NCBI GenBank assembly: GCA_938040655.1 | Contig: CALHZK010000020.1 | Coordinates: forward strand, 1 to 17,216 | Source: an uncultured Candidatus Saccharibacteria bacterium | Lineage (GTDB): Bacteria; Patescibacteriota; Saccharimonadia; Saccharimonadales; Saccharimonadaceae | DNA: 17,216 nt | Direction of reading: 5' to 3' | Part shown: positions 5,324 to 13,403 of the stretch, piece after piece | Layout: each line of letters begins with the position of its first letter | How positions within the stretch are numbered: position 1 is the first letter of the stretch | Program-made: the position numbers and the translations under genes | The notes under the pieces: generated by a model | What the model saw: only the letters and a program-made list of their open reading frames with translations | Database searches by the model: none | What the model was told of the DNA's origin: nothing

Positions 5324-6133
5324 ATGTCTGAGCACCTCAAGACTCCCGCCTCATACCTCGATGCAGCTGACATTACTACAGATAGACTGACACACCAGCC
5401 AGAGGGGGTTATCCTGCTATCATATCTGCCAAAGACAGTGCAGTCTCCGCCAAATGTCGAGCTACACCCCAGGCCAGACTATGCTGAGGGGCGCAAGAGG
5501 AGTATTCATGGCGTGTACTTTGCCGACCTTGCGCTAGCACATACTGACAGACCAGTGGTCACACAACCGGTCGCCATCAAGCCGGCGCTGTCTGCCCCCT
5601 TCGCCGCTCACGAATATCGTACCGCCGATTATCTCAATCGCGATGGCCAGCAATTAACCTTCCCGCTCTTGGGGTTTATCCGCCGCGGTAGTCAGTTCAG
5701 CACGATCACCAAGTTTGACTCCGGAGTTGTCAGCTACGACAATATCATCCTACAAGAGCGGTCGCGGCCGCCTGAGCAGGCAGTGCAAGAAGCCCTGATT
5801 GTCGCTGCCCGTACGCTGCTCATATTACATGACAAACAGTTAGTGCATGGTGACTTTCAGATAAAGAATACCGCCAGTGACATCAATGGTCGGACGCGTG
5901 TTGTTGATCTTACTACAATGCGTGCATTTTCTACCGCCAGTGACGTGTCTGACGACATTACCCAGTATACCGATTCGCTCACGCGCTTTGGCACCCGCCC
6001 ATCTCCCATCACTCAGCAGCAATTCCAAAATTATTTTTTGGACACGTATCGAGATGGTATCGCCGATGTCTTCCCGGTGCAGCGGCAGGCAGATGTACGA
6101 ATCGCACTTGCGGGGCTGCGCGCCATGCTATAA
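5324..6133 (+). CDS. Protein kinase-like / aminoglycoside phosphotransferase-fold protein
   Basis: 269 aa. The segment HGDFQIKN (residues 175-182) has the His-x-Asp...Asn layout of the catalytic loop in RIO/APH-type kinases, and VVDLTTM (Asp 195) fits the metal-binding Asp of the following strand. VAIK (Lys 86) is a plausible beta-3 lysine and Glu 97 a plausible helix-C partner, but the glycine-rich loop is not obvious. The fold assignment is fairly good; substrate is unknown (protein, small molecule or lipid). No transmembrane segment or signal peptide. The start ATG is fixed by the leaderless promoter at 5309-5317. It converges with the ATP synthase operon, 90 nt away. Confidence 0.65.
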   Translation: MSEHLKTPASYLDAADITTDRLTHQPEGVILLSYLPKTVQSPPNVELHPRPDYAEGRKRSIHGVYFADLALAHTDRPVVTQPVAIKPALSAPFAAHEYRTADYLNRDGQQLTFPLLGFIRRGSQFSTITKFDSGVVSYDNIILQERSRPPEQAVQEALIVAARTLLILHDKQLVHGDFQIKNTASDINGRTRVVDLTTMRAFSTASDVSDDITQYTDSLTRFGTRPSPITQQQFQNYFLDTYRDGIADVFPVQRQADVRIALAGLRAML

Positions 6134-6149
6134 ATCACCGCAGATTTAT
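6130..6149. other. Short hairpin between convergent genes
   Basis: ATAAATC/GATTTAT (6130-6136/6143-6149) overlaps the end of the kinase-like gene. It lacks a U-run on either strand, so I do not call it a terminator. The rest of 6150-6223 shows nothing recognisable. Confidence 0.35.
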
Positions 6150-6223
6150 CTCGCCAAAATTGCCAAAGTAGGCGGGAGGTAGCCGACAGGCAAACCACGC
6201 CAACGCCCCGAGAGCACACGAGC

Positions 6224-6652
6224 TCAGCGACGATGTTTTCGCTGATGGCGGTGGAGATCGGCGACTTTCAGGCGGACCATGTGCCGGTCGATCAACTGCT
6301 TGGCTTTCTCGCGCTCGACTTGGTCGCCAGCCTCATCGCGAGCTTTGATGGCTCGCTCCAGGGCTTTCTGAGTCTCCGCCTCGATGATATCATCGCCATG
6401 ATCAGCTTCGTCTACTAAGATCCGCACACCTTGCTGATCGACTTCGACCACCCCGCCAGAGATAGCAAAAAACTCCTCATCAGCTGAATCTTTGTGAGTA
6501 TGCACAGTGATGACGCCGCCCTGAGCCACCGTCACCAGAGGTTCATGGCTAGGGAAGACTGAAATCTGGCCATCAATCGTCGGGATCGACACCGAATACA
6601 CTGATTGGTCAATCTTGACACCACTGAGCGTCACAAGTTTCAGATTCATCAT
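6224..6652 (-). CDS. atpC: F-type ATP synthase epsilon subunit
   Basis: 142 aa, central-stalk subunit that couples rotation and can inhibit ATP hydrolysis. The N-terminal beta-sandwich is clear: LVTLSGVKID, GQISVFPSHEPLVTVAQGG and FFAISGGVVEV, followed by LVDEADHGDDI and a two-helix C-terminal region rich in Glu/Lys/Arg. Last gene of the operon. Its ATG lies 2 nt after the atpD stop; an AAAGGTG in the atpD end serves as ribosome binding site. Two ATGs are adjacent and the first is taken. The tail ends in a basic HRHQRKHRR stretch, longer than in common homologues. Confidence 0.95.
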   Translation of the reverse strand: MMNLKLVTLSGVKIDQSVYSVSIPTIDGQISVFPSHEPLVTVAQGGVITVHTHKDSADEEFFAISGGVVEVDQQGVRILVDEADHGDDIIEAETQKALERAIKARDEAGDQVEREKAKQLIDRHMVRLKVADLHRHQRKHRR

Positions 6653-6654
6653 TC

Positions 6655-8079
6655 TTACGCACCTTTCGCGGTTGACTTGCTCGTGTGTTCGGCTTCAGCG
6701 TCGCGAGCTACCTGGTCAGCCAAGGTGCCTTGCACCATGTAGAACCAGCTTTCTGGCTTGTCGTCGTATTTACCAGCCAAGATGTCGGCCGCGTCACGGA
6801 TGGTGTCTTCCAGCTTGACGTACACGCCTGGGTTACCAGTAAATTTCTCAGCCACGTGGAATGGCTGCGCCAGGAAGCGCTGGATGCGGCGAGCCCGAGC
6901 AACGATTTGCTTCTGGTCATCCGACAGTTCTTCCATACCGAGGATGGCGATGATATCCTGCAGTTCTTTGTACTGCTGCAACACTCGCTGCACTTCGCGC
7001 GCCACGCGGTAGTGTTCCTCACCGACAATTTCTGGGTCGAGCGAGTTAGAGCTGGAGTCCAACACATCGACGGCAGGGTAGATACCAATTTCCGTCAAAG
7101 CACGGTTCATCACGATGGTCGCGTCCAGGTGAGCGAAGGTCGTCGCCGGCGCTGGGTCAGTCAAGTCGTCAGCTGGCACATAGACTGCCTGAACAGAGGT
7201 GATCGAACCCTTTTTGGTCGAAGTGATACGCTCCTGCAGCGCACCCATTTCTTGCTGCAAGTTTGGCTGATAGCCCACAGCTGACGGCAGACGGCCCAGC
7301 AGCGCCGACACCTCAGCACCAGCCTGCGTGTAGCGGTAAATATTGTCGATAAACAGCAGCACATCTTTACCTTCGTCACGAAAGGCTTCGGCCATCGCCA
7401 GACCCGACAATGCCACGCGCAGACGTGCGCCAGGTGGCTCGTTCATCTGACCAAACACCAGCGAGGTCTTATCCAGCACACCAGCTTCTTCCATCTCATA
7501 ATACAAGTCATTGCCTTCGCGGGTCCGCTCACCAACGCCGGCAAAGACCGAGTTACCAGAGTGGAACTTGGCAATGTTATTGATCAGCTCGGTGATCAAG
7601 ACGGTTTTACCGACACCAGCACCGGCAAATAGACCAGCCTTACCACCTTTGGCAAGCGGCGCGATGAGGTCAACAACCTTGATGCCAGTTTCCAAAATCT
7701 CCGTCTTGTTCGACTGCTCGCTCAGATCCGGAGCAGGGCGGTGAATTGGTGCGGTTTTACCCTTTGGCTGCGGCTTTTCGTCAATCGCTTCACCGACCAC
7801 GTTGAACATGCGCCCCTGAGTCTCGGCGCCCACAGGCACAGAAATCGGCGCACCAGTCGCCACCACGTCCGTACCGCGAGCCAAGCCGTCGGTCGACGAC
7901 AGGGCAATCGTCCGCACCGTGTGCTCGTCCAGGTGCTGCGCGACTTCCAGCACCAGCGTCTCTTTACCATTCTTGACATGCAATGCGTCATAAATCGCCG
8001 GCAGCTTGGCGTCGCGCGGAAACTCCACATCGACCACCACGCCAACAATTTGAATAATATTACCTCGTGTGTTGCTCAT
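6655..8079 (-). CDS. atpD: F-type ATP synthase beta subunit
   Basis: 474 aa, catalytic subunit of F1. The P-loop is at 152-159 with Lys 158 and Thr 159, the catalytic Glu 184 lies in GVGERTREGND, and FIDNIYRYTQAG and the MEELSDDQK (DELSEED-type) segment are present. The first P-loop residue is Ala instead of the usual Gly (AGAGVGKT); the pattern [AG]-x4-G-K-[ST] still holds. Start chosen at the ATG 8077-8079, with GGAGG 8 nt upstream; a TTG one codon earlier is ignored. It is separated from the preceding Nudix gene by 51 nt, the largest gap in the operon apart from none other above 40. Confidence 0.97.
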   Translation of the reverse strand: MSNTRGNIIQIVGVVVDVEFPRDAKLPAIYDALHVKNGKETLVLEVAQHLDEHTVRTIALSSTDGLARGTDVVATGAPISVPVGAETQGRMFNVVGEAIDEKPQPKGKTAPIHRPAPDLSEQSNKTEILETGIKVVDLIAPLAKGGKAGLFAGAGVGKTVLITELINNIAKFHSGNSVFAGVGERTREGNDLYYEMEEAGVLDKTSLVFGQMNEPPGARLRVALSGLAMAEAFRDEGKDVLLFIDNIYRYTQAGAEVSALLGRLPSAVGYQPNLQQEMGALQERITSTKKGSITSVQAVYVPADDLTDPAPATTFAHLDATIVMNRALTEIGIYPAVDVLDSSSNSLDPEIVGEEHYRVAREVQRVLQQYKELQDIIAILGMEELSDDQKQIVARARRIQRFLAQPFHVAEKFTGNPGVYVKLEDTIRDAADILAGKYDDKPESWFYMVQGTLADQVARDAEAEHTSKSTAKGA

Positions 8080-8130
8080 CAATTTTTCCTCCGCACTTCC
8101 TTTGTATTAATCTCACTTTTCATACCGCGC

Positions 8131-8580
8131 CTACGCCTCCTGATAATCCATAATTATATCCAAAGGATAACTCCTATCCGACAGCGCTCGACGAGCTGGT
8201 TCTATCATATCATCAGAGAAGCGTAAGTTCAGTTTCTCTAAAGCCTCTAATGTCACGAAGTCTACCTGCTGGATCCCCTCTTCGCGCGCGGCGGGAGAAT
8301 CATCAACGATATGCCCCAGAAAAAACACAACCAGCGACATGCCAGAATCAGTATTTTTCAGCAGCACCGACAGAACACCGTCAATTGCAACTGTATAGCC
8401 AGATTCTTCCTTCGCTTCGCGTACCGCCGCCTCCACCAAACCTTCGCCCAACTCAACATGCCCTGCCGGAAAATTCCATGTGCCTAATTGTCCGTAGTTA
8501 TCTTTACCCTCTTGAATAACTAATAATTTACCATCTTTTACGACAACAGTGCTGACCAAGAGGGTCGTGTTATTCATCAT
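8131..8580 (-). CDS. Nudix hydrolase embedded in the ATP synthase operon
   Basis: 149 aa. A perfect Nudix box G-x5-E-x7-REUxEExGU runs from Gly 40 to about residue 62 (GHVELGE...REAKEESGY), binding the divalent metals that hydrolyse nucleoside diphosphate-X compounds. Sequence before it (NFPAGHVELGEG) resembles the MutT/Nudix group that acts on (d)NTPs or ADP-sugars; the substrate cannot be named. Its ATG overlaps the atpG stop in an ATGA arrangement, so translation is coupled to the gamma subunit. It interrupts the otherwise canonical atpG-atpD junction. Confidence 0.93.
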   Translation of the reverse strand: MMNNTTLLVSTVVVKDGKLLVIQEGKDNYGQLGTWNFPAGHVELGEGLVEAAVREAKEESGYTVAIDGVLSVLLKNTDSGMSLVVFFLGHIVDDSPAAREEGIQQVDFVTLEALEKLNLRFSDDMIEPARRALSDRSYPLDIIMDYQEA

Positions 8581-9458
8581 TGTGCCATCGCCTCCACGCC
8601 GCCAGAAATTTCGGCGAGCTCTTGGGTAATCGCACCTTGGCGAGCTTTGTTCATCGCCAGCGTCAAGTCATCTACCAGGTCAGATGCATTGTCGGTCGCG
8701 TTCTTCATGGCCATCATTCGCATGGAGTGCTCACTGGCGCGAGCGTCCAGCAACGCCTGCAGCAACCGGGCCCCGGTCAAGCGGTACGCAACTGCATCTA
8801 GCACCTCTGAAACACTTGGCTCAAATTTGGCGTCGTTGATAGTATTCGCCAGCTGGTCAGGCTGCGACCATGCCTTGGTGCCAGCCGGTAGCAGCCGAGT
8901 TGTTTCGGCGAGCTGGGTCATACTGCTGATAAATTGAGTGTAGACCAGAGTCACCGCGTCGACCTCACCACGCTCGAACATACCGGTCGCTGTGTTGAGA
9001 ATGGTATGAAAGGTCACGCCCGATGGTTGGTCTGGCAGGTCATTATAACTCCCGATCACCTCAGTATCTTTCAAGCGTGAAGCAAACTGTGAGGCTTTAC
9101 GGCCAATTGTCAGGCTGACATTGGCGATACCGCGCTCGTCATCGCGCTTCAGTAGCTCTAGATATTTCTTCAAGACATTGGTGTTGTATGCGCCAGCCAA
9201 ACCTTTGTCACTGGCCATGACAATGATCAATCGCTTAGTGATCTTGCGGCGCGCAAACAGCGGGTGGTTATCGGTCACCCCCTGACTTGCCAGATAGGCC
9301 AACAGCTCTTCTGCCGCCGTGGTGTAGGGTGCGGAGGCTTTGTCTGCCTCTTGGGCACGGCGCATCTTGCTGGCGGCTACGAGCTGCATCGCCTTGGTGA
9401 TCTGCTTGGTCGAGTCCACCGAGCGAATGCGATTCTTCAGCGCACGAGTACTCGGCAT
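8577..9458 (-). CDS. atpG: F-type ATP synthase gamma subunit
   Basis: 293 aa, the rotor shaft inside the alpha3-beta3 ring. N-terminal signature RALKNRIRSVDSTKQITKAM with LVAASKMRRAQ, then SDKGLAGAYN, and the C-terminal ARASEHSMRMMAMKNATDNA with LAMNKARQGAITQELAEI. Complete and of usual length. The start codon follows the atpA stop by 3 nt, and the GAGGAG encoding the last atpA codons is its ribosome binding site. Confidence 0.97.
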   Translation of the reverse strand: MPSTRALKNRIRSVDSTKQITKAMQLVAASKMRRAQEADKASAPYTTAAEELLAYLASQGVTDNHPLFARRKITKRLIIVMASDKGLAGAYNTNVLKKYLELLKRDDERGIANVSLTIGRKASQFASRLKDTEVIGSYNDLPDQPSGVTFHTILNTATGMFERGEVDAVTLVYTQFISSMTQLAETTRLLPAGTKAWSQPDQLANTINDAKFEPSVSEVLDAVAYRLTGARLLQALLDARASEHSMRMMAMKNATDNASDLVDDLTLAMNKARQGAITQELAEISGGVEAMAQ

Positions 9459-9461
9459 GGA

Positions 9462-10988
9462 TTACTCCTCAAAGCCTTTCGCTGCCGCCTGTGTCGCATC
9501 GTTGATCACTTGGAGCTGCTCATCAGTCGGCTTGGCGCCCTTGTTTAGCTCGCGCATGGCATCTTTGGCGTTCGTCCAGAGATGGGTCAGCAGGGTAGCC
9601 TGGGCCTGCTTAATCTTCGCGACCGGTACACTGTCAAAGGCACCACTGGTCACCGCATGAATACTGACAAATTGCTCCCACACGCTCATCGGCTGGTATT
9701 GCGGCTGCTTGAGTAGCTCAGTCAAACGCTGACCACGGTCAATTTGCGCCTTGGTCGCATCATCCAGATCCGAGCCAAATTGCGCGAAACTAGCCAACTC
9801 ACGGAACTGGCTCAAGCCCAACTTCAAGTTACCACCGACCGACTTCACCGCTTTGGTCTGGGCAGCACCACCAACGCGGGAGACCGATAGGCCGGCAGAG
9901 ATAGCTGGGCGAATACCTTGGTAGAACAAGTCGGTTTCCAGGAAAATCTGACCGTCGGTGATGGAAATCACGTTGGTTGGAATATAGGCCGAGATGTCGC
10001 CAGCCTGTGTCTCAATGATCGGCAGGGCAGTTAGTGAACCAGCGCCCAATTCATCCGATAACTTGGCTGAACGCTCCAGCAGGCGAGAGTGCAGGTAGAA
10101 GACATCACCAGGGTACGCCTCGCGTCCTGGTGGGCGGCGTAGCAACAATGACATCTGGCGGTAGGCCACCGCGTGCTTGGTCAAATCATCATAAATCATC
10201 AGCGCGTGACCGCCATTGTCGCGGAAGTATTCACCCATGGCCGTACCGGCATACGGCGCCAAGTACAACAGGGAAGCCGCGTCCGACGGGCTAGTCGCCA
10301 CCACGATGGTTTGCTCCATCACGCCTTCTTCTTTCAGGCGGTCAACTAGCCGCGCAATCTTTGATAATTTCTGGCCAATCGCCACGTAAACGTTGACCAC
10401 GCCGGTCTTTTGCCGCGCCTGGTTGATCATGGTGTCGATAGCAATGGCCGTCTTACCGGTCTGACGGTCACCAATGATCAGCTCGCGCTGCCCGCGACCG
10501 ATTGGGAACATAGCGTCGATTGACATGATACCGGTCATCAGCGGCTCGTGCACCGACTTACGGCCCATTACACCGATGGCTGGGCGTTCAATCAACCCAC
10601 GCGTCTTAGTGGTAATAGCTGGGCCACCGTCTAGCGGGCGACCGAGCGGATCAACCACTCGGCCTAATAGCTCTGGCCCAACCGGTACATCAAGCACCAC
10701 ACCCTTGCGGCGCACCTGGGCGCCAGCCTTGACGCGCTCTTCACCACCGAGGATCACTGCGCCAATTTCATCTTCCATCAGGTTTAGTGCAAATGCCTCA
10801 ACCGTCCCACCATCGGTCTCGATCTCAAGCACCTCACTATAGCCGGCCTTGCTGAGGCCGTGGACCCACGCCACACCATCACCAACCCGGATGACGATAC
10901 CGGCATCTTCTAAGCCTTCCGTCGTCTCCAGCCGCGCGATTTTTTCCCGCAGGCTTTTGGCTAGCTCTGTCACATCAATCTTGCTCAT
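9462..10988 (-). CDS. atpA: F-type ATP synthase alpha subunit
   Basis: 508 aa, the non-catalytic nucleotide-binding subunit of F1. P-loop GDRQTGKT at residues 173-180, VDPLGRPLDG (112-121) and the family signature PAISAGLSVSRVGG. Length is normal. The start ATG overlaps the atpH stop (ATGA) and is preceded by GAGGAGG. Confidence 0.98.
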   Translation of the reverse strand: MSKIDVTELAKSLREKIARLETTEGLEDAGIVIRVGDGVAWVHGLSKAGYSEVLEIETDGGTVEAFALNLMEDEIGAVILGGEERVKAGAQVRRKGVVLDVPVGPELLGRVVDPLGRPLDGGPAITTKTRGLIERPAIGVMGRKSVHEPLMTGIMSIDAMFPIGRGQRELIIGDRQTGKTAIAIDTMINQARQKTGVVNVYVAIGQKLSKIARLVDRLKEEGVMEQTIVVATSPSDAASLLYLAPYAGTAMGEYFRDNGGHALMIYDDLTKHAVAYRQMSLLLRRPPGREAYPGDVFYLHSRLLERSAKLSDELGAGSLTALPIIETQAGDISAYIPTNVISITDGQIFLETDLFYQGIRPAISAGLSVSRVGGAAQTKAVKSVGGNLKLGLSQFRELASFAQFGSDLDDATKAQIDRGQRLTELLKQPQYQPMSVWEQFVSIHAVTSGAFDSVPVAKIKQAQATLLTHLWTNAKDAMRELNKGAKPTDEQLQVINDATQAAAKGFEE

Positions 10989-11428
10989 TTTTCCTCCTCG
11001 ATTTTCTTCGCCCGCAAGTCATGTAATTTCTTCAGCACTGTTGCGTCCAACGTCGCAGTTGGTGTCCGTAGTCTGAAACCGCCGATCAGCGCCGGGTTGA
11101 TTGACTCTTTCAATAATACCTGTGGCGTGCGGCTCTTGCGAGCTACTTCGGGCGGGTGAGCACCGCTGTCCGCAGCCGAGTGAGCCGAGAGTAGCCGAGT
11201 GATCTGGCCCTTCGTTTCCGCAGTCAACGCCCGCGCACTCTCGACCGCCGCCACGACAACCCCACGCGCCGCCAGCTCCGTTTCAATATCGCGCACCAAC
11301 AGATCGATCTCACGCTCTCGCCGCTCGGCTCGCAAAAGCGCCGCCAGCTCATCGAGCACGCCATCACGACCCGCCATAAGCTGCTCAGCGGCATAGACTG
11401 CCAATTTTCGCCGGACTACTCGCGCCAT
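10985..11428 (-). CDS. atpH: F-type ATP synthase delta subunit
   Basis: 147 aa, peripheral-stalk connector between F1 and subunit b. The conserved C-terminal part VLLKESINPALIGGF followed by LDATVLKKLHDL is clear; the N-terminal helical domain is divergent and the protein is some 30 residues shorter than the well-known bacterial delta subunits. The gene sits in its canonical place between atpF and atpA. AAGGAGG, within the atpF end, precedes its ATG by 9 nt. Confidence 0.9.
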   Translation of the reverse strand: MARVVRRKLAVYAAEQLMAGRDGVLDELAALLRAERREREIDLLVRDIETELAARGVVVAAVESARALTAETKGQITRLLSAHSAADSGAHPPEVARKSRTPQVLLKESINPALIGGFRLRTPTATLDATVLKKLHDLRAKKIEEEK

Positions 11429-11430
11429 GT

Positions 11431-11970
11431 TTATTCCGCCTCCTTGATCGCATCAGCAATCAAGCGCGCGTCAGTTTTGCTGGTAATCTTTTGGCGCAGC
11501 ACTGTACCGGTCGCCTCGGTCACCAGCTCAAGTGTCTGATCGTGTAGCTGCTGCCTGGCAGTCGCAACCTCCTTGGCGATATCATCACGTGCTGCTGCCA
11601 CAATCGCCTCTGCCTTGGCGGCGGCTTTTTGGCTTGCTGCCTCGACCACCTGGCTTGCTTCATCACGCGCTGCTGCCACAATATCGCTCGCTTCGGCACG
11701 GGCTTTACGCATCAATTCGGCCGTCATTTTCTCTGTCGCATCAGCAGTCTGGCGGGCTGATTCAGCAGCCTCGGTGCTATCTCGAAGATCCTTGTCGCGC
11801 TTATCAAGTGCAGCGATCAGCGGCGGGTACACCACTTTGCGCAGGATCGCCAAGAGAATCAAAAAGGCAATTGTCTGCAAAAGCAGCAATTTCCAGTCAA
11901 TACCAAGCGAACCAAACAGACCAGGCTGCGCCGCCGAGGCCGTGGCAAATTGTATTCCTACTGTCTGCAC
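11431..11970 (-). CDS. atpF: F-type ATP synthase b subunit
   Basis: 179 aa, peripheral stalk. One N-terminal transmembrane helix (LLLLQTIAFLILLAIL, about residues 23-38), then RKVVYPPLIAALDKRDKDLRD and a long Ala/Glu/Lys/Arg coiled coil. Start chosen at the GTG 11968-11970, because the longer frame would begin with a TTG that is itself part of the TTGGAGGAG Shine-Dalgarno site at 11974-11982. The Shine-Dalgarno site lies right after the atpE stop. Confidence 0.93.
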   Translation of the reverse strand: MQTVGIQFATASAAQPGLFGSLGIDWKLLLLQTIAFLILLAILRKVVYPPLIAALDKRDKDLRDSTEAAESARQTADATEKMTAELMRKARAEASDIVAAARDEASQVVEAASQKAAAKAEAIVAAARDDIAKEVATARQQLHDQTLELVTEATGTVLRQKITSKTDARLIADAIKEAE

Positions 11971-11985
11971 ACACTCCTCCAATCG

Positions 11986-12198
11986 CTACATCACTTTACC
12001 GACAATTGCCGCCACGAAGCCAATGATCGCCAGCGCATCAATAAACGACACACCCAAGATCATCATGGTGCGAAGATCATTAATCTTCTCTGGGTTGCGG
12101 CCAGCGGCGTTCATCGCTGCAGCTGCCACCATACCCGCACCGATCGCTGCAAAGGCAGCTGGAATGGCGTAGGTCAGAGCAAAGGCTAATTCTTTCAT
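11986..12198 (-). CDS. atpE: F-type ATP synthase c subunit
   Basis: 70 aa, forms the membrane rotor ring. Two hydrophobic helices joined by the polar loop AGRNPEKIND. The ion-binding carboxylate is Asp 54 in SFIDALAIIGF, where many bacteria have Glu. Helix 1 lacks the Gln-rich pattern of Na+-binding rings, so proton coupling is likelier. AAGGAG precedes the ATG by 8 nt. Confidence 0.97.
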   Translation of the reverse strand: MKELAFALTYAIPAAFAAIGAGMVAAAAMNAAGRNPEKINDLRTMMILGVSFIDALAIIGFVAAIVGKVM

Positions 12199-12237
12199 GG
12201 TAATTTCTCCTTATGATAATAATTACGTTACTACTCG

Positions 12238-13065
12238 TCATTCTCGCGAACCTGAAGTAAGTTCAGCAGAAGAATGCGCAACATCAACCGGCTCGTGATC
12301 ATCATGGTGAGCCAACCCTAGCGAGATGAAAACCGTCGACAGCATAAAAAAGATGTAGGCTTGAATCCCGCCGATAAACAACTCAAACAGATAAAACGGC
12401 TGTAGAGTCAATGGCGAAATCACCTGTGTCAAATAGGCGATCATGATCAGCAGCACCTCGCCAGCCAGCACATTGCCAAACAGCCGGAAGCTCAGCCCAA
12501 GCATCCGCGACAACTCCGCCACCAGCTCTAAGATACCGATAAACGTCATGATCGGATTCTTCAACGGATTGACAAAGTAGCGACCCATATTCCCCTTAAA
12601 TCCAAGATACTTAAAGGCATACACCTGAGCAGCTATGATCGTCACGATAGCCAGGCCAAACGTCATATTCAAATCAGCCACACCACCTCGAAATAACGGT
12701 GTACCGTGTGCGCCAACAGTCACCGGGCCGACAAACGGCAGCAACCCCAGCCAGTACTGGGCAATAATGAAAAAGAACAGGGTAATAGTGAGCGGTGCGA
12801 CTCGGCGAGCCCACACGGGGTCGGGAATCACCTGGGCGACTGTGTCATAGAGGCTATCAAATATCCACTGCACCAGACGAGTGGCCACCGTGTGCTTCTT
12901 TTTGCCACATACCGCTGCGCGAGTACGAAAGAAAAGCCATACCAGCACCAAGAGACCCAGCAAACCAAGCATATGAGAGTTAGTGATAGACACACCACCA
13001 ATATGAGCGACTTCATCAGCCTTGATAGATAAATGTGGTGCAGCCGCACCATAGTAATACATCAT
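12238..13065 (-). CDS. atpB: F-type ATP synthase a subunit
   Basis: 275 aa, integral membrane stator that forms the proton half-channels. Five or six hydrophobic segments are visible; the essential Arg is 194 in LSFRLFGNVLAGE, and the last helices contain FELFIGGIQAYIFFML. The C-terminus has an acidic/His tail (HHDDHEPVDVAHSS). The first ATG overlaps the stop of the upstream gene (ATGA), with AGAGGTG 7 nt before it. Confidence 0.96.
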   Translation of the reverse strand: MMYYYGAAAPHLSIKADEVAHIGGVSITNSHMLGLLGLLVLVWLFFRTRAAVCGKKKHTVATRLVQWIFDSLYDTVAQVIPDPVWARRVAPLTITLFFFIIAQYWLGLLPFVGPVTVGAHGTPLFRGGVADLNMTFGLAIVTIIAAQVYAFKYLGFKGNMGRYFVNPLKNPIMTFIGILELVAELSRMLGLSFRLFGNVLAGEVLLIMIAYLTQVISPLTLQPFYLFELFIGGIQAYIFFMLSTVFISLGLAHHDDHEPVDVAHSSAELTSGSRE

Positions 13066-13376
13066 TGCGTCACCTCTTTCGTATGGCCTGTGTTCTGGCG
13101 GGCAGGGGCGGCCGACGAGCGGGCCTTTGCGGCCGCCAGCTGCCGCCGCACGAGCACCACCGCACTCCCGCTACCTAGCACAATACCAGCCAGCATGCAC
13201 CACGGCTTCGTCTGCCACACGCTGTCGCACCACACCCCAAGTAGCGTCAAGCCGACAGTCGGCACACACATGCGCCATGTCGTATCGCCGATTGTACCGA
13301 TCACCATCCCGACGGTAGCAACCTCAGCCACAGAGTGGCCTGTCTCCACAGGTTTCTTAGCCATTACTTTCATCAT
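13062..13376 (-). CDS. AtpZ/AtpI-like small membrane protein, first gene of the ATP synthase operon
   Basis: 104 aa with two hydrophobic helices. The core VGLTLLGVWCDSVWQTKPWCMLAGIVLGSG follows the pattern of the AtpZ/AtpI family (Gly-rich first helix, Asp at its end, short loop with Pro-Trp, Gly-rich second helix), with a basic C-terminal tail. This family is found ahead of atpB in many operons and is tied to c-ring assembly or Mg/Ca transport. Family fit is by pattern only. Its mRNA starts within about 2 nt of the ATG (see promoter at 13385-13390). Confidence 0.75.
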   Translation of the reverse strand: MMKVMAKKPVETGHSVAEVATVGMVIGTIGDTTWRMCVPTVGLTLLGVWCDSVWQTKPWCMLAGIVLGSGSAVVLVRRQLAAAKARSSAAPARQNTGHTKEVTQ

Positions 13377-13383
13377 AACAACC

Positions 13384-13392
13384 TGTTATACT
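13384..13392 (+). promoter_or_regulatory. Extended -10 box of the small WHLT-motif gene
   Basis: TGTTATACT: TGn plus TATACT (13387-13392). The ATG at 13404 is 11 nt downstream, so the leader would be about 5 nt and no ribosome binding site is present. Confidence 0.6.
13385..13390 (-). promoter_or_regulatory. -10 box of the ATP synthase operon
   Basis: TATAAC on the minus strand, 8 nt before the first ATG of the operon, giving a leader of about 2 nt. No -35 box at 17 nt. It shares four base pairs with the divergent TATACT box on the plus strand. Confidence 0.6.
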
Positions 13393-13403
13393 TTTTTGCA
13401 AGT

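Noticed and set aside
11971..11982. TTG start giving a longer atpF protein
   Set aside because: The TTGGAGGAG is the Shine-Dalgarno site itself; the GTG at 11970 follows at a suitable distance.
13335..13403. Longer version of the WHLT-motif protein
   Set aside because: The extra codons overlap the promoter region and the antisense start of the ATP operon, and begin before the predicted transcript.
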